The notes beneath the pieces are model-generated. The model was not told the origin of the DNA. It worked only from the letters and a program-made list of their open reading frames with translations, and did no database searches. Shown here in pieces: positions 44,031-53,528 of a DNA stretch of 64,000 nt; the stretch's first letter is position 1; every line of letters begins with the position of its first letter. Source of the DNA: Martelella lutilitoris (GTDB taxonomy: Bacteria > Pseudomonadota > Alphaproteobacteria > Rhizobiales > Rhizobiaceae); contig NZ_VCLB01000006.1 of the NCBI RefSeq assembly GCF_005924265.1, positions 186,001-250,000 of the forward strand, in the 5' to 3' direction. The position numbers and the translations under genes are program-made.

Positions 44031-45293
44031 TTACTGGTAAGGCTTCAGCAGGCGATCTGCTTCCGCCTGCGCATCGGCGAGCGCCTCTTCCGGCGTCTTG
44101 GAACCGGTCAGTGCGGCCTGAACCGCATTGTTCAGCGCCTCGCGCACCCGTGCGGTCTCGAAGGTCGAGAATTCGGGAATGGCGACTTCGAGCTGGTCGC
44201 GGGCAACAAGCGCCTGCGGGAAGCCTTGCGTGTAGGCCTTCAGTTCCTCGGTCTCGTATGCGGCCGGCGAAATGCCGACATAGCCGGTTGCCATCGACCA
44301 TTCGGCAGCGTTTTCGGGCTGCGTCATGTATTTGATCAGCTTCAGGGCGGCCGCGCGCTCTTCCTCGGAGGCATCCTTGAACAGGTAGAAATTGCCGCCG
44401 CCGGTCGGCGAGCCGGAACGCTGATGGCCCGGCATCATGGCAACGCCGAAATCGAACGCGGCATTGTTCTTCACTGCCGTGAGGTTACCGGTCGAATGCC
44501 ACATCATCGCGGTCTGGCCCTGCAGGAAGGCCTGGCGCAGCGTGCCCCACTCGATCGTGCCTTCCGGCATGACGCCATGATCGGCGGAAAGCGAACGCCA
44601 GAATTCCAGCGCCTCGACCACCTTCGGATCGTCGAAATAGACTTCCGTGCCGTCGGCATTCATCAGCTCCACGCCGTTGGCAATCGCAAACACCTGGAAC
44701 ATCCAATAGGGATAGCCGGTCGAGGGGATCATGATGCCGTAATGATCGTCATTGGTGAGCGCCTTGCCCATCTCGACCATCTCGTCCCAATTCTCCGGCG
44801 CGTGATCGGGATCAAGACCGGCGTCCTCGAACATGTCCTTGTTGTAGTACATGACGATGGTGGAGCGCTGGAACGGCACGCCCCAGATGTGGCCTTCCAC
44901 TTCGCCATTCTTCATCAGCGCCGGGTAGAAGCTATCGAGCCAGGCCTTGTCCTCGTCGGAGGTGGCAACCTCATCGAAGGGCACGATCAGATCGCGCTCG
45001 AGCAGGTCATAGGCATCAATGGAAAACATCACGGCGAGCTGCGCCGGGTCGCCGGAATTGAGCGCGGAGAGCGCGCGGACGCGGGTATCGTCATAATTGC
45101 CGGCATAGATGGCATTGACGTTGATGCCCGGGTTCTGGGCCTCGAAGCCCTCGATCAGGCCATCGACAACCTCGGTGAGCGGACCGCCGACGGCGATCGG
45201 ATAATACATGGTGAGCTCGACATCGTCGGCAAGAGCAGGCGCCGCGGCAAGGCAGGTTGCGGCAAAAAGAGCGGTTTTGAAAAATCTGGTCAT
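44031..45293 (-). CDS. carbohydrate ABC transporter substrate-binding protein, UgpB-like
   Basis: A periplasmic receptor of family 1. The signal peptide MTRFFKTALFAATCLAAAPA ends at ALA-DD. The mature protein has GLIEGFEAQNPGINVNAIYA and NYDDTRVRALSALNSGDPAQ, reminiscent of UgpB. It is 420 residues. ATG 45293 has GGGGAC upstream. It lies 28 bp after the ATPase gene. Glycerol 3-phosphate or a glycerophosphodiester is a reasonable guess from similarity, but a sugar cannot be excluded. Confidence 0.85.
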   Translation of the reverse strand: MTRFFKTALFAATCLAAAPALADDVELTMYYPIAVGGPLTEVVDGLIEGFEAQNPGINVNAIYAGNYDDTRVRALSALNSGDPAQLAVMFSIDAYDLLERDLIVPFDEVATSDEDKAWLDSFYPALMKNGEVEGHIWGVPFQRSTIVMYYNKDMFEDAGLDPDHAPENWDEMVEMGKALTNDDHYGIMIPSTGYPYWMFQVFAIANGVELMNADGTEVYFDDPKVVEALEFWRSLSADHGVMPEGTIEWGTLRQAFLQGQTAMMWHSTGNLTAVKNNAAFDFGVAMMPGHQRSGSPTGGGNFYLFKDASEEERAAALKLIKYMTQPENAAEWSMATGYVGISPAAYETEELKAYTQGFPQALVARDQLEVAIPEFSTFETARVREALNNAVQAALTGSKTPEEALADAQAEADRLLKPYQ

Positions 45294-45321
45294 TTCGTTC
45301 AGTCCCCTGAATCGGAAATTC

Positions 45322-46446
45322 TCAATGGGTCGAAACCTCGTTCGAGGTCATCTGGCCGGCGAGATCAAAAGGAGAAGAGGAACCGGCAAGATCTGCGGGA
45401 CAGGCAAGGCGTCTGCCGCTTTGCCTGTCAAAGAGGTGAAGGGCGTTGTCGGGCCAGGTGAGAAAAACCCGCCGGCCCGGCTCGGGGACGAACTCCCCCG
45501 CAATCTTGAGGAAGAGCCTGGCGTCGTCATCGCCCGACAGATGAACGGTGGCGAAGGTCTCGCCGCCGAGATATTCGCAATCGCCGATGACGGCCTCGGC
45601 GCGGGCGGCCGTGCCCGGCGCGGCGAGCGCAACCTGCTCCGGCCGCAGACCCGCGAGCCGCTCATGGGCTTTCGGATGCGCCGGAAAGAGCATTTCGGCC
45701 GGGATCAGCGCCATCGGCGGTTGGCCGATGAAGCCGGCGGCAAAGGTGCTGGCCGGCTTGTTGTAAAGCGATGCCGGACTGCCCTGCTGCTCGATCAGCC
45801 CGTCCTTCATCAGCACCACGCTGTCGGCCATCGACATCGCCTCTGTCTGGTCGTGGGTCACGTAGATGACGGTCATGCCGAGGCGTTTTTGCAGCGCGCG
45901 GATTTCGCGGCGCACCGAATGGCGCAGCTTGGCATCGAGATTGGAAAGCGGCTCGTCCATCAGGCAGAGCGGATGATCGGCAACGATGGCGCGGGCAAGC
46001 GCCACGCGCTGCCGCTGGCCGCCGGACAATTGCCCCGGTCGGCGCTGTTCCAGCCCTTCAAGCCCCGTCAGCGCAAGCGCGCGGGAAAGCCGCTCGGCCC
46101 GCTCCGGGCGCGGTACCCTGCGGACCTTGAGGCCGAAGAGAATGTTTTCGGCAACGTCAAGATGGGGAAACAGCGCATAGGACTGGAACACCATCGACAA
46201 ATGCCGACGGTCCGGCGAAATGCCGGTCACATCCTCGCCATTGATGAACAGCCTGCCGCTGTCGGGCGCCTCCAGGCCTGCAATCAACCGCAGCGTCGTC
46301 GACTTGCCGCAGCCTGACGGCCCGAGCAGGGTGACAAAGGAACCGGCCGGGATATCGAGCGACATGGCATGCACGCCCGCCCCGCCCGGCCAGCGTCGGG
46401 TCATGGCTTCAAGACGGACGGATGCACCATGCCCATGGCCGCTCAT
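45322..46446 (-). CDS. ABC transporter ATP-binding protein, UgpC/MalK-like
   Basis: The ATPase of the CUT1 importer, 374 residues. Walker A is [12 protein letters not shown], signature [15 protein letters not shown], Walker [16 protein letters not shown] and switch [16 protein letters not shown]-terminal TOBE/OB regulatory domain follows, with LAGLRPEQVALA. It overlaps the DeoR gene by 4 bp (ATGA), so regulator and transporter are one transcript. Confidence 0.92.
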   Translation of the reverse strand: MSGHGHGASVRLEAMTRRWPGGAGVHAMSLDIPAGSFVTLLGPSGCGKSTTLRLIAGLEAPDSGRLFINGEDVTGISPDRRHLSMVFQSYALFPHLDVAENILFGLKVRRVPRPERAERLSRALALTGLEGLEQRRPGQLSGGQRQRVALARAIVADHPLCLMDEPLSNLDAKLRHSVRREIRALQKRLGMTVIYVTHDQTEAMSMADSVVLMKDGLIEQQGSPASLYNKPASTFAAGFIGQPPMALIPAEMLFPAHPKAHERLAGLRPEQVALAAPGTAARAEAVIGDCEYLGGETFATVHLSGDDDARLFLKIAGEFVPEPGRRVFLTWPDNALHLFDRQSGRRLACPADLAGSSSPFDLAGQMTSNEVSTH

Positions 46447-47216
46447 ACCAGATCTGCCTCCGGAAAGAGCAGTTCGACGCCTTCGGCCTCGATCAACGCC
46501 GCCATTTCCGGCGTCGGTGGCCCGTCGAGCACGAGAAGATCGGCATCACCCAGCCGTCCGCGCTTGGCGGGTGCGGGGCGCGAGAACTTGGAACGGTCGG
46601 CAACCAGGATCGAGGTGCGGCAGCTCATGCGGATCGCCTCGCGGGCGGCCGCCTCCTGCTGGTCGAAATCGACAAGCGCGCCATCGGGTTCGACGCCGGC
46701 GACGCCGTAGATGCCGAAATCGGCGCGGTATCCGCTGAACATGGTCTCCACCTCCTGACCGATCAGATCGCGGTCGGGGAGACGGATCATGCCGCCGGGA
46801 ATGAAGATGCGGTTGGAACTGTTCGGGCTGAGCGCCATGGCGACGTTGAGATTATTGGTCACCACGGTGAGATCGTCATGATCGACCATGGCGGCCGCCA
46901 CCATCTCCGGCGTCGTGCCGATCGAAAACATCACCGAGGCCCGGCTCGGGATCATCCGGGCGACAAGCTGGCCGATGCGCCGCTTGGCCTCAGGGTGCGA
47001 AAGCCGCCGGCTGTCGTAAGAAAGATTGACGCCGGCGCTCATCCGTTCCACACCGCCATGGCTGCGGCGCAGCTGGTCGGCGCGGCAGAGCATGTTGACG
47101 TCGCGGCGGATCGTCTGCGGCGAAACGCCGAACTCTTCCGCCAGCGTCTCGATGGTCATCGCGCCATGCGTTTCGACCAAGGCCAGGATTTTCGTTTGAC
47201 GATCACTTATGTTCAT
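46443..47216 (-). CDS. DeoR/GlpR-family transcriptional regulator
   Basis: The N-terminal helix-turn-helix is ISDRQTKILALVETHGAMTI followed by EEFGVSPQTIRRDVNMLC, the DeoR signature. The C-terminal sugar-phosphate-sensing domain has MFSIGTTPEMVAAAM and TNNLNVAMAL. It is 257 residues from ATG 47216; GTG 47225 is an alternative. It is the first gene of the Ugp-like operon and probably an autoregulating repressor relieved by a phosphorylated substrate. Confidence 0.9.
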   Translation of the reverse strand: MNISDRQTKILALVETHGAMTIETLAEEFGVSPQTIRRDVNMLCRADQLRRSHGGVERMSAGVNLSYDSRRLSHPEAKRRIGQLVARMIPSRASVMFSIGTTPEMVAAAMVDHDDLTVVTNNLNVAMALSPNSSNRIFIPGGMIRLPDRDLIGQEVETMFSGYRADFGIYGVAGVEPDGALVDFDQQEAAAREAIRMSCRTSILVADRSKFSRPAPAKRGRLGDADLLVLDGPPTPEMAALIEAEGVELLFPEADLV

Positions 47217-47350
47217 TAGCGCCACTGAATTGCGATTTCGATGCGCGAACGAACATCCGTCCTGTTGGTGACAGGGTTTTGAACCTATGATGACGATTGA
47301 ATGAAAGTAGCGGCGAACTCAGATATCGTTGCCGCCGTCTGGCGCCTCGG

Positions 47351-48490
47351 TCAGCCGAGCTGCATCAGAAGCGCCATTGACGGTTCGCCCGTGACGGCAA
47401 GCCCGTTGGCGCGCTGGTAGGCAGAGATCGCCGCGCGTGTCTGCGTTCCGAAAACGCCGTCCACCGTGCCGGCGTCGTAGCCCCTGGCCTTCAATCCCGC
47501 CTGCAGCGCCTTTCGCTGATCGGCGGTGAAGCCGTAGCGATCCGGCGGAAATGTGCCGGCGATCGGGCCTGCACCCGCAATGCGGTCGGCCAGATGTCCG
47601 ACGCCGATCGCGTAGTTCGTTGAATTGTTGTAGCGCTTGATGACATTGAAATTGGGGCCAACGACAAAGGCCGGGCCGCCCGCATGGGGCTCGATCCGGC
47701 GACCGCCCGCGACGGAAGCACCCGGAGAACCTGCCTCCCCGCCCCAGGGCTCGCCCTTTCGCCAGCCCGCGCGCTTCAGATAGGAGGCCGTGCTCGCCAG
47801 TGCATCGGTCGGATCGTCGCTCCAGATATCGCGCCGCCCGTCGCCGTTGAAATCGACGGCATAGCCGAGATAGGAGGTCGGAATGAACTGGGTGTGCCCC
47901 ATGGCGCCGGCCCAGCTTCCCGTCATCTGCTGCGGACTGATATCGCCGTTCTGGAGGATCTTCAGCGCGGCCAACAACTGGCTCTCGAAGAAACTGCCGC
48001 GCCGTCCCTCATAGGCGAGCGTCGACAGCGCCGAGACGACGGACACATCGCCGCGCCGCTCGCCATACATGCTCTCCAGTCCCCACACGGCGACGACGAC
48101 ATGGCCGTCGACGCCATAGGTTGCCTCGATCTGTTCGAGCGCCGACCTGTAGCGGGCATAGTTGGCCCGGCCCTTGGCCACCCGTTCATCGGAAGCGGCA
48201 ATGGCGAGATATTCCTCGAGCGTGCGGTTGAATTCGGTCTGGTTGCGGTCCTGCACGATGACCTCGGGCGTATAACCCGCATTGGCAAAGGCCGCGTCGA
48301 GCGTCTGCCTTGAAATGCCTTTCGCCTCGGCCCGCTTCCTGAAGCCTTCGACCCAGGCATCATAGCCGGCATTGGCTACCGTGCCGGGCGGCCTCGATGC
48401 CGAAGGAGTTCCGCCCAGCAGATTGCTCGAGCAGGCCGACAACACGGCCGCAACCGTCAGAAGAGAAAATGCGCGTCGTGTCGCATGCAT
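47351..48490 (-). CDS. lytic murein transglycosylase, MltB-like lipoprotein with peptidoglycan-binding domain
   Basis: Cleaves peptidoglycan glycan strands to 1,6-anhydro products. A lipoprotein signal ends in the lipobox LSAC with Cys20. The catalytic domain has the MltB Glu in VWGLESMYGE, then AGAMGHTQFIPTSYLGYAVDF and GDGRRDIWSDDPTDALASTA. The last 60 residues are a peptidoglycan-binding domain 1 (LQAGLKARGYDAGTVDGVFG). It is 379 residues from ATG 48490; the long in-frame extension to 48901 overlaps the next operon and is not real. Confidence 0.92.
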   Translation of the reverse strand: MHATRRAFSLLTVAAVLSACSSNLLGGTPSASRPPGTVANAGYDAWVEGFRKRAEAKGISRQTLDAAFANAGYTPEVIVQDRNQTEFNRTLEEYLAIAASDERVAKGRANYARYRSALEQIEATYGVDGHVVVAVWGLESMYGERRGDVSVVSALSTLAYEGRRGSFFESQLLAALKILQNGDISPQQMTGSWAGAMGHTQFIPTSYLGYAVDFNGDGRRDIWSDDPTDALASTASYLKRAGWRKGEPWGGEAGSPGASVAGGRRIEPHAGGPAFVVGPNFNVIKRYNNSTNYAIGVGHLADRIAGAGPIAGTFPPDRYGFTADQRKALQAGLKARGYDAGTVDGVFGTQTRAAISAYQRANGLAVTGEPSMALLMQLG

Positions 48491-48584
48491 TCCGCTGATC
48501 CAATCCGAAGCATGTTCAGCTACGGATTCTAGCGCAGAAAATAGCGGCGGCAAGATGGACGGCAGTCTCCCCGGAGACCGGACA

Positions 48585-49688
48585 TCAGCGAATACGCCGC
48601 TCATCCTCTCCAAAAACATAAATCCTGTCGGTATCGACAGTGAGAAGAAGCGTCGTGCCGGGCCGGGCAATGGCGCTGCGTTCGACCTCCACGGTAGCAA
48701 CCGTTTCGCCGATCGTGCCGTAGAGATAGCTTGCCCCGCCGAGGAACTCCGAGAAATCGACCTTAAACGGCACGCCCGACTCTCCTTCGCCCGCAGGCCG
48801 CCAGTGTTCCGGGCGAATGCCGACCGCAACGGGCGTACCGTCACCGGGTCGCGCCTGAAGCTGCACCAGCGGCAGGCGGGCGCCGGCAATCTCGACTTCA
48901 TCGCCCCGGATCACGCCCTGAAGAAAGTTCATCTTCGGCGAGCCGATGAAACCGCCGACGAACATGTTGTCCGGATCATCGTAAAGCGCTGCCGGAGAGC
49001 CCACCTGCTCGATATATCCGCCGCGCAGCACGACGATCTTGTCGGCAAGCGTCATCGCCTCGGTCTGGTCGTGGGTGACGTAGATCATCGTATTGCCAAG
49101 CTCGCGGTGCAGCCGGGCGATCTCGATGCGCATGCCGACCCTGAGTTCGGCGTCGAGATTGGAGAGCGGTTCGTCGAAAAGGAAGATCTCCGGATCGCGC
49201 ACGATCGCCCGACCGATCGCAACGCGCTGGCGCTGGCCGCCGGAGAGCTGGCCGGGGCGGCGGTCAAGATAATCCGTCAGTTTCAGGATGTCGGCGGCCT
49301 GCCGAACCTTGGCCTCGACCTCCGCTTTCGGCCGTCCGGCAACCTTGAGGCCGAAGCCCATGTTCTGCTCCACGCTCATATGCGGGTAGAGCGCATAGGT
49401 CTGGAACACCATGGCGATGCCGCGATCGGACGGATCCTCATCGGTCACGTCCGTGCCGGCAATCAAAACATCGCCGCTTGTCACCTCTTCGAGGCCGGCG
49501 ATCAGCCTCAATAGGGTGGATTTGCCGCAGCCCGACGGACCGACGAAGACGACGAATTCGCCGCCCTCGATCTCCAGGTCGACTTCGTGGATGACCTGCA
49601 CCGCGCCGAAGGCCTTGGAGACCCGCCGAAGCGACAGGCCCGATGGGTTGCGATCCGGGGTGAGTAGCTCTGCCTGGCTCATTGTCAT
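48585..49688 (-). CDS. ABC transporter ATP-binding protein, MalK/UgpC-like (arabinoside importer)
   Basis: The CUT1 ATPase, 367 residues. Walker [13 protein letters not shown], signature [15 protein letters not shown], Walker [16 protein letters not shown] and switch [14 protein letters not shown] are present, with a TOBE-type C-terminus (GIRPEHWRP). It overlaps the GH127 gene by 4 bp and is the last gene of the LacI-linked operon. Confidence 0.92.
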   Translation of the reverse strand: MTMSQAELLTPDRNPSGLSLRRVSKAFGAVQVIHEVDLEIEGGEFVVFVGPSGCGKSTLLRLIAGLEEVTSGDVLIAGTDVTDEDPSDRGIAMVFQTYALYPHMSVEQNMGFGLKVAGRPKAEVEAKVRQAADILKLTDYLDRRPGQLSGGQRQRVAIGRAIVRDPEIFLFDEPLSNLDAELRVGMRIEIARLHRELGNTMIYVTHDQTEAMTLADKIVVLRGGYIEQVGSPAALYDDPDNMFVGGFIGSPKMNFLQGVIRGDEVEIAGARLPLVQLQARPGDGTPVAVGIRPEHWRPAGEGESGVPFKVDFSEFLGGASYLYGTIGETVATVEVERSAIARPGTTLLLTVDTDRIYVFGEDERRIR

Positions 49689-51613
49689 GCCTCCCTTCGC
49701 AGCCAGACCAGCATTTCGCCCGGCGCGCGGTTGTCCCAGAGATAATAGGGTATGGCTTTCAAACTGGCGGATGTCCGTTCCGGCGGTGTGGTGGCGTAAA
49801 GCGCATCGGTCGGCTGGCTTTCGACAAGAGCCTCGATGCTGAGTGCGACCGTATCACCAAGCCCTTCAGCCTGATCAAGGGTCACGGGCGCACCATCCTT
49901 CACCACATAGGCATTGAGCGGCGCCTTGTTGTCGGTTTCCTCGACACAGTAGATGAGCGGCCCGCGCAAAAGGGCAGCCCGGCCCTGGTCGGGCGCGACT
50001 TTCGGATGGGCGTAGAGCATTTCCGGCTGCATCTCGAGATCAAGTTCGATCGTATCGCCCGCCTGCCATTGGCGACGGATGCGAAGATAGCCCTTCTCCG
50101 GCGTTGCATCCGAGGCTTCACCATTGATCGCCAGCGAAAAGCCCCTGGCCCAGCCCGGAACGCGCAGCGACAGCGTGAATTCGACGGGCGCCTCCGGCGT
50201 CAGCGTGACGGCGATCCGGCCGTCCTTCGGATAGGCCGTTTCCTGCTTCACGCCGACCTTTGTTCCCGCGACTTCGATCTCGGCGGCATTCTCGCAATAA
50301 AGATGCAGCGCCAGCTCATCCTCGGCGACGCCGTAAAAATAGGTGCCGATCGAAGCGACCAGGCGGGAAATGTTCGGCGGGCAGCAGGGGCAACGGTGCC
50401 AGCGCCAGCGGTGGTGATTGCCATAGCTTTCCAGCGGATTGTCGTAGAAGAAATGCGTGCCGTCCTCAGACAGGCCGGACAATGCGCCGTTGTAAAGCGC
50501 CCGCTCCATGACATCGGCAAAGCGCGCATCGGGCGCGCGGCCCAGCATGCGGCTGGCCCAGAACACCAGCGCGACAGCCGCGCAGGTCTCCGCATAGGCC
50601 GTCTCGTTGGGCAGGTCGTAATCGAAGGTCAGTCCCTCGTTGTCCTTCGATGGCCCGAAGCCGCCGGTTACATAGAGGTTGCGGTCGGTCAGGTGCGACC
50701 ACAGCGCTTCCAGTGCCGGATCGAGGCTCTCATCGGAAAACTCGGTGGCGACATCGGCCATGCCGGCATAGAGATAGGCCGCCCTCACCGCATGACCGAC
50801 GACTTCGCGCTGCTCGCGCACCGGCTTGTGGGCCTGGCAGTATTCGAGCGTTGTGAAATGGAAGTCTTCCGGCTTCTCGCCGCGCGCAATGGCCTCCTGG
50901 TCGAAATATTTAGGCTCCCTGCCGCGTTCGTCGACAAAGAACTTCGCCAGATCGAGATAGCGCTGCTCACCGGTGACGCGGCCGAGCTTGACCAGCGCCA
51001 GCTCAAGTTCGGGATGACCCGGATAACCGCGCTTTTTGTTCGCGTCGGCCCCGAAAGTCGCGTCGATGCAGTCGGCGTAGCGGCACATGATGTCGAGGAA
51101 TTTGCGTTTGCCCGTGGCGTGGTAATAGGCGACCGCGCCCTCGATCAGGTGACCGGCATTGTAGAGCTCATGACGGTCGCGCAGATTGGTCCAGCGCTGG
51201 CCGGGCTGGATGCGCTGGTACCAGGAATTGAGGTAACCGTCCTCGGCCTGCAGCCGGCCGTAGGCATCGATGACCGCGTCGACACGGGCTTCCAGCTCTT
51301 CGTCGCGTTTGCGGTTCAGCGCATAGGCCGCCGTCTCGATGCTCTTGCCGAAATCGGAATCCCAGAACATCTGCGTGGTGACGGTGTTTCCGTGATCGAA
51401 GGGGATGACGATGCCGGGATTGGGCAGGTCGGGATCGACCTGTTCCAGCATGCGCGCCTCGATGCAGCGATCGAAGAGAAGCTTGGCCGTCGTCGTCGCA
51501 ACGACATCGACGCGCGGGCCGAAGAAGCCGCCGACCTCGACCTGATTGACGGATAGCGGGCGGAATTTCGATTTCGGCTGCAGGGCATCGCCGGCGTTGA
51601 AGGGCTTGTTCAT
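49685..51613 (-). CDS. glycoside hydrolase family 127 (beta-L-arabinofuranosidase, DUF1680)
   Basis: Releases L-arabinose from beta-L-arabinofuranosides such as those on hydroxyproline-rich plant glycoproteins. The GH127 zinc-thiolate centre is visible: ETC at residues 342-344 and CPCCPPN at 408-414, the pair corresponding to Glu338/Cys340 and Cys417/Cys418 of Bifidobacterium HypBA1. YLNSWYQ and [17 protein letters not shown] are also typical. It is 642 residues with no signal peptide, so it acts in the cytoplasm on imported oligosaccharides. It sits inside the importer operon between a permease and the ATPase. Confidence 0.92.
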   Translation of the reverse strand: MNKPFNAGDALQPKSKFRPLSVNQVEVGGFFGPRVDVVATTTAKLLFDRCIEARMLEQVDPDLPNPGIVIPFDHGNTVTTQMFWDSDFGKSIETAAYALNRKRDEELEARVDAVIDAYGRLQAEDGYLNSWYQRIQPGQRWTNLRDRHELYNAGHLIEGAVAYYHATGKRKFLDIMCRYADCIDATFGADANKKRGYPGHPELELALVKLGRVTGEQRYLDLAKFFVDERGREPKYFDQEAIARGEKPEDFHFTTLEYCQAHKPVREQREVVGHAVRAAYLYAGMADVATEFSDESLDPALEALWSHLTDRNLYVTGGFGPSKDNEGLTFDYDLPNETAYAETCAAVALVFWASRMLGRAPDARFADVMERALYNGALSGLSEDGTHFFYDNPLESYGNHHRWRWHRCPCCPPNISRLVASIGTYFYGVAEDELALHLYCENAAEIEVAGTKVGVKQETAYPKDGRIAVTLTPEAPVEFTLSLRVPGWARGFSLAINGEASDATPEKGYLRIRRQWQAGDTIELDLEMQPEMLYAHPKVAPDQGRAALLRGPLIYCVEETDNKAPLNAYVVKDGAPVTLDQAEGLGDTVALSIEALVESQPTDALYATTPPERTSASLKAIPYYLWDNRAPGEMLVWLRREA

Positions 51614-51634
51614 TATGTGGTCCTTTCGGAAATG

Positions 51635-52528
51635 CTACTTCACAGCACCGGCCGTCAGGCCGCGGATGTAGGAGCGCTGTAGAATGAGGAAGAGGATCAT
51701 GCAGGGGATCATCATCAGCGTGACGCCCGCCTGCACCGCCCCCCAGTCGACTGAGCCGTAACGGCCATAGCGCACGGCGGTCATCAAAACGGGGAGCGTG
51801 AATTTCGATTGGTCCGTGAGCAACACGAGGGCGGCCAGGAACTCGTTCCAGGCATTGAGGAAGGCAAACAGACCGACAGTCACCACGCCGGGGAGCACCA
51901 GCGGGCCCATCACCTGCACCAGCATGCGCACGCCCTTGACGCCGTCCATGCGAGCCGCCTCCTCGATCTCCTTCGGCACGGCATCAAAGGCGTTGCGCAT
52001 CATGAAGACCGAAAAGGGAAGCTGCAGCGTCGAATAGATGAGGACGAGGCCGATCAGCGTGTTCTGAAGCCCCATCTTCGCCAGCAGCAGAAACAGCGGC
52101 GTCAGAATCGACTGGAACGGAACCATCATCGTCGACAGGATCAGGACAAAGGCGAAGCCCTTCAACGGAAAGCGGTAGCGCGAGAAACCGTAACCGGCGA
52201 GGATCGCCACGACGATGGTGAGCGCGGACGTGCCGACAGCGACAAACAGCGAATTGCCCGAATAATGCAGAACCGACTGGCCGAAATTCTCAAGCCGCTC
52301 ATAGCTTGAGATGCTGAAGCCCTCCATCGGCCACGGCGGTATCGGAGGCTGGGTCGATTCCGCAGGCGTGCGGAAGCTTGCCAGCACCACCCAGACCAGC
52401 GGGGCCAGGAAAAGAGCGGCAACCAGCGTCGCCGTCACATGAAACAGGAGACGGTGATAGCGGAAGCGGCCGCGGCGGGTGGCCGGCGCTGCCGCGCTCT
52501 GTGCAAGGGATGAAACGGCGGTCGACAT
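51635..52528 (-). CDS. carbohydrate ABC transporter permease, MalG-like
   Basis: An inner-membrane subunit, 297 residues. The EAA loop is EIEEAARMDGVKGVRMLVQVMGPL; SRYRFPLKGFAFVLILSTMM is the usual membrane entry. Two adjacent ATGs exist. ATG 52531 overlaps the preceding stop (ATGA), but ATG 52528 has better spacing (6 nt) from AAAGGA and was chosen. It lies 21 bp upstream of the GH127 gene. Confidence 0.9.
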   Translation of the reverse strand: MSTAVSSLAQSAAAPATRRGRFRYHRLLFHVTATLVAALFLAPLVWVVLASFRTPAESTQPPIPPWPMEGFSISSYERLENFGQSVLHYSGNSLFVAVGTSALTIVVAILAGYGFSRYRFPLKGFAFVLILSTMMVPFQSILTPLFLLLAKMGLQNTLIGLVLIYSTLQLPFSVFMMRNAFDAVPKEIEEAARMDGVKGVRMLVQVMGPLVLPGVVTVGLFAFLNAWNEFLAALVLLTDQSKFTLPVLMTAVRYGRYGSVDWGAVQAGVTLMMIPCMILFLILQRSYIRGLTAGAVK

Positions 52529-53454
52529 CATTTGTCCTTTCGATCGCTGAGCAGCGTCAACTGCAGCACGCTGAGGACGAGCAGGATGACGAGAAGCACC
52601 ATGGACAAGGCCGCGCCATAGCCCAGGCGGAAGGAGACGAAGCTCTCGTTGAAGATCTTGTAGACGGCGGTGACCGTCTTGTTCTGCGGTCCGCCGCTCA
52701 GGATGATGTAAAACTGGTCGAAGGCGAGCATGGAGCCTGAAACGCAGAGGATCAGCGCCAGCGCGAAGGGTTTGCGGATCAGCGGCATGGTGATGTAGCG
52801 GAAACGCTGCAGCCATTTGGCGCCGTCAATGCGCGCGGCCTCCTGGTAATCCGCCGGGATCGACTGCAGGCCGCTCATCAGGATCACCATGAAGAACCCG
52901 GCCATCTTCCAGACCACCATGACGATCACCGACCAGAAGGCCGGCGTGAAATTGGCAAGTATATTGACCCGCCCCTCCGTCAGGCCGAGGTCCTGCGCCA
53001 GAGGCGCGAAAAGCCCGGTATCGACATTGGAAAGCCAGACCCAAAGCAAAGCGGCCGAGGCAAAGCCGGTCACGACCGGGAGAAAATAGATCGTTCGGTA
53101 GGCGGACACGGCGCGTCCCTGCCCCTGCACGATCAGCGCCAGCGCCATGGCGAAGCCCAAAAGCGCTATGGTGACGACGATCGTGTACTGGACGGTGAAC
53201 CAGAGCGACGACCAGAAACTCTTGTCGAACAGCAGACGTTCGTAATTGTCGAGGCCGATGAAGCGCGGCAGTCCCATCAACGGCCATTTGTGCAGCGACA
53301 TCCACACCGTCATGCAGAGCGGAACGATGAAGAACACGGCAACAAGCGCCAGCGCGGGCAGCACATAGATCAGGCCTGTCCACTGTGAATGCCGTCGCCT
53401 TCGGCGCTTTTTCGGCGGGGACGCATCCGCGCCTGCCACCATCTGATCAGACAT
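52528..53454 (-). CDS. carbohydrate ABC transporter permease, MalF-like
   Basis: An inner-membrane subunit, 308 residues. A basic cytoplasmic tail (PPKKRRRRRHSQW) precedes the first helix. GLDNYERLLFDKSFW and the EAA loop DYQEAARIDGAKWLQRFRYITMPL are typical. It is 74 bp downstream of the binding-protein gene, with an intercistronic hairpin between. Confidence 0.9.
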   Translation of the reverse strand: MSDQMVAGADASPPKKRRRRRHSQWTGLIYVLPALALVAVFFIVPLCMTVWMSLHKWPLMGLPRFIGLDNYERLLFDKSFWSSLWFTVQYTIVVTIALLGFAMALALIVQGQGRAVSAYRTIYFLPVVTGFASAALLWVWLSNVDTGLFAPLAQDLGLTEGRVNILANFTPAFWSVIVMVVWKMAGFFMVILMSGLQSIPADYQEAARIDGAKWLQRFRYITMPLIRKPFALALILCVSGSMLAFDQFYIILSGGPQNKTVTAVYKIFNESFVSFRLGYGAALSMVLLVILLVLSVLQLTLLSDRKDK

Positions 53455-53484
53455 GGCGAAAGTCCTTTCGCATCAAAGAGATGG

Positions 53485-53508
53485 CCGCCGACTCGCACGG
53501 GCCGGCGG
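53485..53508 (-). other. intercistronic GC hairpin between binding protein and permease genes
   Basis: CCGCCG / CGGCGG is a 6-bp perfect core around a 12-nt loop, without a T-tract. It is the third such structure placed between a binding-protein stop and the permease start in this window. Confidence 0.5.
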
Positions 53509-53528
53509 TCTGCTTTGCAAAGCGCTGT

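Noticed and set aside
48491-48901. N-terminal extension of the lytic transglycosylase
   Set aside because: It overlaps the importer ATPase gene, whereas ATG 48490 gives a perfect lipoprotein signal.
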